From: Mycolicibacterium pyrenivorans
GTDB taxonomy: Bacteria; Actinomycetota; Actinomycetes; Mycobacteriales; Mycobacteriaceae
Direction of reading: 5' to 3'
Length of the DNA: 64,000 bases
NCBI RefSeq assembly: GCF_025821625.1
Contig: NZ_JACKSH010000148.1
Location: 62,001-126,000, forward strand
Notes under the pieces: generated by a model
Seen by the model: the letters and a program-made list of their open reading frames with translations, nothing else
The model's database searches: none
What the model was told of the DNA's origin: nothing
Shown: positions 57,116-64,000 of the stretch, in pieces
Layout: each line of letters opens with the position of its first letter
Position numbering within the stretch: position 1 is the stretch's first letter
Made by a program: the position numbers and the translations under genes

Positions 57116-58534
57116 TTACAGGCGGCCGGTGGCCTTCATCGCCAGGTAGTGGTCGGCCAGCGCCGGCGCCAGTTCCTCCGGCGGGGCGTCGACGACGTCG
57201 ACACCGCAGCGCCGAAGGCGGGAGGCGACGTCGCGGCGTTCGTTGCGGGCGCGTTCGGCGGCGGCGGCGTCGTACACCGCGACGGCGTCGGCCCGGCCGG
57301 CGGCCAGCGTGTCGACCCGCGGATCGGCCACCGCGGCCAGCAGCACGTGGTGCTTGGCGGACAGCTGGGGCAACACGGTGAGCAGGCCCTCGTCGATCGC
57401 GGAGGCGTTCAGGTCGGTGAGCAGCACCACCAGCGCGCGTCGCCGCGCCCGCCGCTGGATCGCGGACACCAGCGCCCGCGGGTCCGACTCGATCAGCGCG
57501 GGCTCCAGCGGCGCCATGGCGTTGACCAGGTGGGCCAGCAGTTCGGTGCGCGAGGCGTTGAACACCCCGGCCCGCGTGACGCGGTCGTGAGCGAGGAAGT
57601 CGACGTGGTCACCCGCCCGCGCAGCCAGGGCCGCAAGCAGCAGGGCGGCGTCCATCGACCAGTCCAGTCGTGGCCAGCCTGTGCCGGGGTCGGCTTCCGC
57701 CGGCGGAGCCGGCAATCTGGCTTCCGCCGGCGGAGCCGGCAATCTGGCTTCCGCCGGCGGAGCCGGCAATCTGGCTTCCGCCGGCGCTCCGGTCGGGTCG
57801 ACACCCACCCGGCCTGCCGACGTGCGGCCCGTGTCCAGGACGATGACCACCCGCCGGTCCCGCTCGGGCCGCCAGGTTCGCACCACCACGTCGGCGCGTC
57901 TCGCGGTCGCCCGCCAGTCGATGGAGCGGACGTCGTCGCCGTCGACGTACTCACGCAGCGAGTCGAACTCGGTGCCCTGGCCGCGGATCAGCACGGGCGT
58001 CATGCCCTCGAGTTCGCGCAGCCGGGCCAGCCGTGACGGCAGGTGCTTTCGCGAGAGGAACGGCGGCAGGATCCGGATCTGCCACGGCACCCGGTGCGAG
58101 GCCTGCCGTCCGGCAAGGCCAAGCGGCCCAACGGATCTGGCGGTGACCAACGCCGAGGTCTGATCCCCGCGGCGCACCGGACGCAACTGCGTCTCGACTG
58201 CGATCCGTTGGCCGGCGGCGATATTCACCCGATGCAGCCGCGGCTCGGCGCGCGCGCTGGGAGCCCACGCGTCACGGATCACGCCACGGAACCGGGACCG
58301 GCCACCGTTGTCGACCGTCAACGCCGCGGCCACCGGCTGGCCCAGCCGTGCAGAGGTCTGTCCACCGCGGCTCAGCCGCAAAGCCCGCGGGCTGCCCGCG
58401 AGCACGACATCGACCGCCACCGCGACGGCGAGCAGGGCCGCCAGCACCGCGAAGGCCAGCGCGGGCCGGGCGGCGAACGCGATCGGAAGCGCACACAGGA
58501 GTGCGATCAGACCGGTGCGTCCGGTGAGAATCAT
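57116..58534 (-). CDS. DUF58 protein with vWA-like domain (Rv3693 homologue)
   Basis: A 472-residue protein with two N-terminal membrane helices (about 8-48), an Ig-like middle, and the DUF58 core GTEFDSLREYVDGDDVRSIDW followed by a von-Willebrand-like domain (VVIVLDTGRTS with degenerate MIDAS, LVVLLTDLNAS). An in-frame tandem repeat of 9-residue units (ARLPAPPAE) enlarges the vWA domain after its first strand. It works with MoxR ATPases in this family's clusters, perhaps in assembling envelope complexes. Confidence 0.88.
   Translation of the reverse strand: MILTGRTGLIALLCALPIAFAARPALAFAVLAALLAVAVAVDVVLAGSPRALRLSRGGQTSARLGQPVAAALTVDNGGRSRFRGVIRDAWAPSARAEPRLHRVNIAAGQRIAVETQLRPVRRGDQTSALVTARSVGPLGLAGRQASHRVPWQIRILPPFLSRKHLPSRLARLRELEGMTPVLIRGQGTEFDSLREYVDGDDVRSIDWRATARRADVVVRTWRPERDRRVVIVLDTGRTSAGRVGVDPTGAPAEARLPAPPAEARLPAPPAEARLPAPPAEADPGTGWPRLDWSMDAALLLAALAARAGDHVDFLAHDRVTRAGVFNASRTELLAHLVNAMAPLEPALIESDPRALVSAIQRRARRRALVVLLTDLNASAIDEGLLTVLPQLSAKHHVLLAAVADPRVDTLAAGRADAVAVYDAAAAERARNERRDVASRLRRCGVDVVDAPPEELAPALADHYLAMKATGRL
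57694..57786 (-). repeat. 27-bp tandem repeat (3.4 copies) in the DUF58 gene
   Basis: Three exact 27-bp units at 57694-57720, 57721-57747 and 57748-57774 plus 12 bases of a fourth encode repeated ARLPAPPAE on the minus strand. Units are identical, pointing to recent slippage or unequal recombination. Each unit holds the dyad CCGCCGGCGG. Copy number probably varies among strains. Confidence 0.85.
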
Positions 58535-58544
58535 TGCCCGGCGA

Positions 58545-59518
<974 letters not shown>

Positions 59519-59522
<4 letters not shown>

Positions 59523-60670
59523 GACTGTGCGACCAGCCTTTCCATGTCGTCGAGTTCGCGGGCGAGGTTCACCAGGTCGGTGTCGGTTGCCGGGGGCTGT
59601 CCGTAGAGCGTATGGGTGACCGCCGTCGGATCGAGGCCGGACCGGGCAGCGACGGCGTGGGCGACGGCGGCTGTTTCCGCCGCTGCGGTCAGGCCGAGGC
59701 GCGGCAGCAGGCGTTGCAGCGTGGACGTCCGCAGCGCCTCGGCGGCGCGGTCCCTCGCCCGGCGCGACCGGTACAACCGGCCACGCCCCTCGACGGTCTC
59801 CGATGCCCGCACCACCACGGGGAGCCGCTCGGCCACCAGGGGGCCGACTCGGCGACCTTTCCACAGGGCCAGCAGCGCCACGGCCAGCACCAGCTGCCAC
59901 ACCAGCCAGGTCACCTGGGTGGGGATGAGGTCGGTGATCGTCGCGCCGCCGCCGGATTCGGCGCCCTCGCTGCGCTGAGGTGCATACCAGACCACCCGCG
60001 GCTGGGTGCCCGCGAGATTCATCGCAAGCGCGGCGTTGCCCTCATCGAGCAGCCCCTGGTTCATCATGAAGTACGCGCTGCCCACGACCGTGACCGTGCG
60101 GCCGTCGCCGGAGTACCGCACCAGGGTGCCGTCGTAACAGCGGGTCACCGGTGTCGCCCCAGCGGCCTCATAGGCGTCCGCGGCGCCGAGCTGCACCGTG
60201 CCCGCCCGGGTGGCCTCCCGGAGATCGCAATCCGGTGACAGGCCACCGAAACTCGTCGATTCCCCGCGACGAACCGCGGGCGCGAGCTTCTCGCGGGTGG
60301 CGCTGACCGGCTCGACCAGCAGCCGGTCGCCGGGCAGCTCGGCCAGGCGGCCCAGAAGCTCGTCGCCGTACAGGTGGAATGTCTGCGCCATCACCAGCAG
60401 GGTGCCGGGCCGAGCTTCGCGCTCCACGACGTCGGCGGTGTCGGCCTCGATGACCGTCACGCCGTGATCGCGCAACAGCGCGACCAGCGCCCGGGCGCCC
60501 TCGGGTGACGTCGAGTCGGCAGCCATCCTGCCGCCGGGCCGCGGCGCCGTCAGGTAAACGCTCGCTGCGGCGACCGCGACGATGATGACGAGAGCGACCA
60601 GCACCCAACGTAATCCGCGCAAACGCTGAACCATGGTCGCACCCACGACGGTCGAGGTGGTGTCCGTCAT
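59519..60670 (-). CDS. DUF4350 membrane protein (Rv3691 homologue)
   Basis: A 383-residue protein with a transmembrane helix near residues 23-43, an extracytoplasmic GATase-like DUF4350 domain (about 50-230; SPEGARALVALLRDHGVTV, LLVMAQTFHLYGDELLG) and a second helix near 250. The start at ATG 60670 overlaps the DUF4129 stop by four bases. It is part of the MoxR-DUF58 cluster; function unknown. Confidence 0.85.
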
Positions 60671-61317
60671 CGCACCTCGGTCCATGCCTGATGTGGCGCC
60701 GCCTGCGTTTCGCCGGAGCCCACCGCGACGGGGCTGTCCAGCCGGTCGTCCAGCGCGGCGATCATCCGGTACTGCGATTCCAGTCCGGGGCGCTCACCGT
60801 AGGTGACGTCGTTGAAAGCCTCTGCTGCTGCGGCGAGTTCGTCGGCAACGCTCGGCAGCTTGCGTGCCGCGGCGCGGGCCAGCTCGGTCGCGGTTCGTCC
60901 CGGGACCGGGTCCAGCGTCCCGTTCTCCTCCAGCCGTCGCGCGACGGCTCGCAGCCGGTGGCGGATGGCCGGAGCCCAATCCCCGGACGCCGCATACTGT
61001 TCGGCGGTTGCGCGGTGCTCGGCTGCGCTGAGCTCGCGCCCGCCGAACAGGGCAGGTGAATCGCCGCGACTGGTCCGCATGGCGCGTCGAGCGATGCGGA
61101 CGGCGACGACGACGCCGACGGCGAGCAGGATCAGCAGTACCGTCACGGTGAACCAGCCGCCAGGCAGTTCGGCGCCTTTGGCCACCAGCCGGTACAGCAG
61201 TTCCTCGATCCAGGCGTAGATCTGGTCGGTCAGTGACGGCTTGGGATAGGCGGGCTTGGCGAGCTCACGCTGGGCTGCCTCGTGAGCTGCGTCGCGGTCG
61301 ATGTCGATTGTGGGCAT
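60667..61317 (-). CDS. DUF4129 membrane protein (Rv3690 homologue)
   Basis: A 216-residue protein with one membrane helix (about 55-74) and a C-terminal DUF4129 domain (RRLEENGTLDPVPGRTATELARAA, FNDVTYGERPGLESQYRMIAALDD). The middle has a helical AEHRATAEQYAASGDWAPAIRHRLRAVA segment. It starts one base after the upstream stop and overlaps the DUF4350 gene by four bases. DUF4129 often occurs fused to transglutaminase domains; here it is alone. Confidence 0.87.
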   Translation of the reverse strand: MPTIDIDRDAAHEAAQRELAKPAYPKPSLTDQIYAWIEELLYRLVAKGAELPGGWFTVTVLLILLAVGVVVAVRIARRAMRTSRGDSPALFGGRELSAAEHRATAEQYAASGDWAPAIRHRLRAVARRLEENGTLDPVPGRTATELARAAARKLPSVADELAAAAEAFNDVTYGERPGLESQYRMIAALDDRLDSPVAVGSGETQAAPHQAWTEVR

Positions 61318-61318
61318 G

Positions 61319-62533
61319 TCAGCTCTGGCGTGTCAGCCAGAGATCATCGGTGGAGTCCGCCGGTGCTGCGGGTCCACCGGCGGCGCCGGTCCGCAGGACG
61401 AGGTCGAACGCCTCCGACCTGATCCGCCGATCGGTGTACTGCAGCACGATCACGCCCGCACTGAACGGCCCGGTGACGATCTGTCCGAAGGCGCCGCCGA
61501 CCGCGAACAGGACCATCGCGACCAGCGCCGCCGTGGTGGACGCCGAGGCGGAGAGCGCGAACTGGCCGCCGAAGCTGAACGGGATCGCGACCGCACCCGC
61601 GACCAGATTCGCTACAAGCGCCGCGAGCAGCCGGATTCCCAGCACCCGCCAGAAATCACCTTTGATCAGGGCGAACGACCGCTTGATCGACGAGATGATG
61701 TCGCGGCGCTCCAGCACGATCACCACCGGGACGAATGTCAGCATGGTGCCCAGGTACACCAACGCCGCGATCAGCGCGAGCACCAGTGGGGCGCCGACGA
61801 GGAATGCGATCAGTCCGTCGGCTGCCACCGCGATGACCACGATGATCAGCACGACCACCCCGACCAGCACGAGGGCGCCGACCGTCTGCAGCACACCGAA
61901 CCCGATCAGCGCCCACAACCTCGGCCGGAACCGTCGCCAGGCTTCCCCGATCGTGATGCCGGCACCGAACACCGCGCGCCCGACGACCACCGTCAGCAGG
62001 CCGCTGAGCAGGATCGCCGACAGGAAGGTCGAGACGGCCCCGGTGACACTCGAGGCCGCCCAGCTCATCACCATCTCGGCGGTGGGCTCGTCGCTGTCCA
62101 TGGCCTGGGCGATCTGGCCGGTGAACGCGAGCGGCAACAGGGACAGCGCCAGCGTCAGGAGCTGAGCCGCGACCACCACGATCGTCGTAAGACCCAATGT
62201 GGCTTTGGGATTCGCCCTGATGTAGGCAACCGCCCCGTTGAACATATCGGACAGGCCGAGGGGACGAAGCGCGACGACGCCGGGTTTGAACGCCGGAGGT
62301 GGGGGGCCGTAGCCCGGCGGCGGACCATAACCCGGTGGGGGGCCGTAGCCCGGTGGCGGGTAACCGGCGGGCGGGCCGTACCCCGGAGGCGGGTAGCCGG
62401 GAGGTGGCCCGTATCCCGGTGCGCCGTACCCGGCGGGCGGGTAGCCCGGGTATCCGGGCGGGGGATAGCCGATCGGCCCACCGCCAGGGGGCGGCGTCCC
62501 CGCCGGACTGGAACCGCCGGCGTCAGAGGTCAT
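61319..62533 (-). CDS. Polytopic membrane protein with Pro/Gly/Tyr repeat N-terminus (Rv3689 homologue)
   Basis: About 404 residues. The N-terminal ~85 are a low-complexity tail with repeated PPGYGPPPGY-type units; six membrane helices follow (LTTIVVVAAQLLTLALSLLPLAF, LALIAALVYLGTMLTFVPVVIVLE). A glycerophosphoryl-diesterase-membrane-domain-like fold is possible. It is first in the five-gene DUF58-MoxR operon. Starts at 62542 and 62569 are alternatives. The 264 bases upstream contain no gene that I can support. Confidence 0.82.
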   Translation of the reverse strand: MTSDAGGSSPAGTPPPGGGPIGYPPPGYPGYPPAGYGAPGYGPPPGYPPPGYGPPAGYPPPGYGPPPGYGPPPGYGPPPPAFKPGVVALRPLGLSDMFNGAVAYIRANPKATLGLTTIVVVAAQLLTLALSLLPLAFTGQIAQAMDSDEPTAEMVMSWAASSVTGAVSTFLSAILLSGLLTVVVGRAVFGAGITIGEAWRRFRPRLWALIGFGVLQTVGALVLVGVVVLIIVVIAVAADGLIAFLVGAPLVLALIAALVYLGTMLTFVPVVIVLERRDIISSIKRSFALIKGDFWRVLGIRLLAALVANLVAGAVAIPFSFGGQFALSASASTTAALVAMVLFAVGGAFGQIVTGPFSAGVIVLQYTDRRIRSEAFDLVLRTGAAGGPAAPADSTDDLWLTRQS

Positions 62534-62797
62534 GCCCACCATCCTGTCGATCACCGGAGCAATTGACAACGTCAGTCACTCCAGCCGCACGCCTCGCGGT
62601 GGTCAGGCCGGGACGCGCCGCCAGGGGTCGTCGAACGCGATCGAATCGAAGAACGCGGGCTCGACGCTACCGAGTCCTCCTGGTGGCGATCCGGCTATAG
62701 CTGCTGGTGAGGACGGTATCCCGTCGGAATCGTCGGGACCAGACCTTGCCGGGGCAGTCCCCGTTTCGCAGCCGGTCGCCCGGGTATCCCGGGGACC

Positions 62798-63784
62798 ATG
62801 ACACGTTTCGGCTATACCTTGATGACCGAGCAGAGCGGACCGAAAGACCTTGTCCGTTATGCGATTTCGGCAGAACATGCGGGTTTCGACTTCGAAGTCT
62901 CCAGCGATCACTACTTTCCGTGGCTGTCCGCGCAGGGGCACGCCCCGTATGCCTGGACGGTCCTCGGCGCGGTGGCGCACGCCACCGAGCGCGTCGAGCT
63001 GATGACCTACGTCACCTGCCCGACGATCCGCTACCACCCGGCCGTCGTCGCGCAGAAGGCCGCCACGCTGCAGATCCTGGCCGACGGGCGGTTCACGCTC
63101 GGCCTCGGCAGTGGTGAGAACCTCAACGAACACGTCGTCGGCGCGGGATGGCCGACGATCGCGCGGCGCCACGACATGCTCAAGGAGGCGATCCAGATCA
63201 TCCGGGAGTTGCACACCGGGGACATGGTCGACTGGAAGGGCGAGTACTTCGAGGTCGACTCGGCCCGGATCTGGGACGTGCCCGAGGTTCCGGTGGCCAT
63301 CGCCGCGGCGGTGTCCGGTGGCCGCTCGGTCGAGGAGTTCGCCCCGCTGGCCGATCACCTGATCGCGGTGCAACCCGACAAGGATCTCGTCGACTCCTGG
63401 CACGACACCCGCCGGGGGACCGGGCTGCCCGGCGACGTGCGGGTGATCGGTCAGATCCCGATCTGCTGGGATCCTGATCGTGACGCCGCCGTCGACCGCG
63501 CCCACGATCAGTTCCGGTGGTTCGCCGGCGGCTGGGCGGTGAACTCGGATCTGCCGACGACCGCCGGTTTCGACGGTGCGACGCAGTTCGTGCGCCACGA
63601 GGATGTGGCCGAGGCGATCCCGTGCGGTCCCGACCTGGATGCGATCGTCGAGGCGGTGCGCGAGTATTGGGAGGCCGGCTTCACCGATATAGCGTTGGTC
63701 CAGGTCGGCGGCGACAGCCAGGAGGCGTTCCTCGACAACGCGGCCGGTCCACTGCTCGAAAAACTCCGAAGTGCTTCGCGGTGA
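62798..63784 (+). CDS. F420-dependent LLM-class oxidoreductase (FGD-like, TIGR03557 type)
   Basis: A 328-residue TIM-barrel protein resembling F420-dependent glucose-6-phosphate dehydrogenase: FGYTLMTEQSGPKDLVRYAI, FDFEVSSDHYFPWL (Asp-His for F420), LMTYVTCPTIRYHPAVVAQ, LGLGSGENLNEHVVG and AIAAAVSGGRSVEEFA. The physiological substrate is unknown; the F420 use is inferred from family and genus. GGGGA lies just before the ATG. A small acidic protein follows after ten bases. Confidence 0.88.
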   Translation: MTRFGYTLMTEQSGPKDLVRYAISAEHAGFDFEVSSDHYFPWLSAQGHAPYAWTVLGAVAHATERVELMTYVTCPTIRYHPAVVAQKAATLQILADGRFTLGLGSGENLNEHVVGAGWPTIARRHDMLKEAIQIIRELHTGDMVDWKGEYFEVDSARIWDVPEVPVAIAAAVSGGRSVEEFAPLADHLIAVQPDKDLVDSWHDTRRGTGLPGDVRVIGQIPICWDPDRDAAVDRAHDQFRWFAGGWAVNSDLPTTAGFDGATQFVRHEDVAEAIPCGPDLDAIVEAVREYWEAGFTDIALVQVGGDSQEAFLDNAAGPLLEKLRSASR

Positions 63785-63794
63785 AGGGAATTCG

Positions 63795-63935
63795 ATGACC
63801 ACAGGTAAAGGGATCTACGACGACGACGAGAATTCGGCGGCCTCCCGCAACTCGAGGTCGGACAAGAAGGATGCCGACGAGCACCCCAAGGAGACTCCCG
63901 ACGTCGACAAGAGCGCAGGCGAGCCGACGGCCTGA
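63795..63935 (+). CDS. Small hydrophilic, charged protein (46 residues)
   Basis: Begins MTTGKGIYDDDENSAASRNS and ends DVDKSAGEPTA, with many Asp, Glu and Lys and no hydrophobic segment, so probably disordered. The start is preceded by GAAGGGA and lies ten bases after the oxidoreductase stop, so the two are likely co-transcribed. Codons are GC-rich at third positions. I do not recognise a function. Confidence 0.65.
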   Translation: MTTGKGIYDDDENSAASRNSRSDKKDADEHPKETPDVDKSAGEPTA

Positions 63936-64000
63936 TCCGCGCTGCGCCTATCCTCTGCTGAGCGCGCAGAGTCGACGGTCGCGCCGAGAGGAATGCCGTG
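63936..64000 (+). promoter_or_regulatory. Probable 5' region of a gene starting at the window edge
   Basis: TATCCT at 63948-63953 could be a -10 element. GAGAGGA at 63987-63993 is a good ribosome-binding site six bases before a GTG at 63998, the last codon in the window. The gene itself is outside. Confidence 0.35.

Noticed and set aside
62603..62700. Minus-strand frame ending EPAFFDSIAFDDPWRRVPA after an AGGAGG
   Set aside because: The peptide looks protein-like, but no ATG, GTG or TTG follows the AGGAGG in frame and the rest of the frame is antisense to the F420 oxidoreductase.

Overview
The window is a high-GC actinobacterial chromosome segment, almost certainly from an environmental Mycobacterium (Mycolicibacterium type). 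From memory of the M. tuberculosis map, its backbone matches Rv3723 to Rv3689 in inverted orientation: lucA, tRNA-Ser, SRP RNA, aspC (Rv3722c), dnaZX, the Rv3719/Rv3720 lipid-methylation pair, Rv3718c, the amidase Rv3717, ebfC-recR, Rv3714c, gatD-murT, the dnaQ-like exonuclease, leuA, ask-asd, Rv3707c to Rv3705c, egtABCDE, Rv3699, Rv3698, glpK, and the RDD/SpoIIM/DUF58/MoxR/DUF4129 block. There is no rRNA, prophage, intact insertion sequence or CRISPR array. No gene-free stretch exceeds 300 bases.

Layout. 1-4.3 kb: a proline-rich anchored protein coupled to a type II thioesterase, a DapB-fold dehydrogenase, a PepA-like secreted protease and a LucA-like membrane protein. 4.4-19.1 kb: RNA genes, aspartate aminotransferase, DNA replication and repair genes (dnaX, ebfC, recR, dnaQ-like), lipid 10-methylation genes, a peptidoglycan amidase, and murT-gatD for amidation of lipid II; a divergent AraC/methyltransferase pair ends the block. 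19.1-31.2 kb is largely accessory: leuA with an apparent translational attenuator leader, then a six-gene operon with a glutamine-synthetase-like amide ligase, three split glutamate-synthase-like subunits, an FAD amine oxidase and an XRE-cupin regulator. A divergent Ntn hydrolase, an arsR operon and a nitroreductase follow.

31.2-43.8 kb: ask-asd (aspartate pathway), a DUF4185 secreted protein, stress genes (universal stress protein, catalase, an internally deleted ohr remnant), a PknH-sensor-like secreted protein and the complete, translationally coupled ergothioneine operon egtABCDE. 43.8-55.1 kb: a P450 with its TetR regulator and tandem operators, two methyltransferases, a glutamate-cysteine-ligase-like enzyme, glpK, an NCS1 permease with a GlnR-like site, an aldo/keto reductase remnant, two PadR regulators and a carotenoid oxygenase. 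55.1-64 kb: the conserved RDD/SpoIIM and DUF58-MoxR-DUF4350-DUF4129-membrane protein cluster, an F420-dependent oxidoreductase and a 46-residue acidic protein.

The most interesting items are the compact N-methylglutamate-type amine operon without a recognisable four-subunit dehydrogenase, a 75-bp in-frame insert inside one of its subunits, the leuA leader peptide with mutually exclusive hairpins, the ohr remnant lacking both catalytic cysteines, and a recurring class of long-armed inverted repeats placed just after stop codons, one of which encodes part of a signal peptide.
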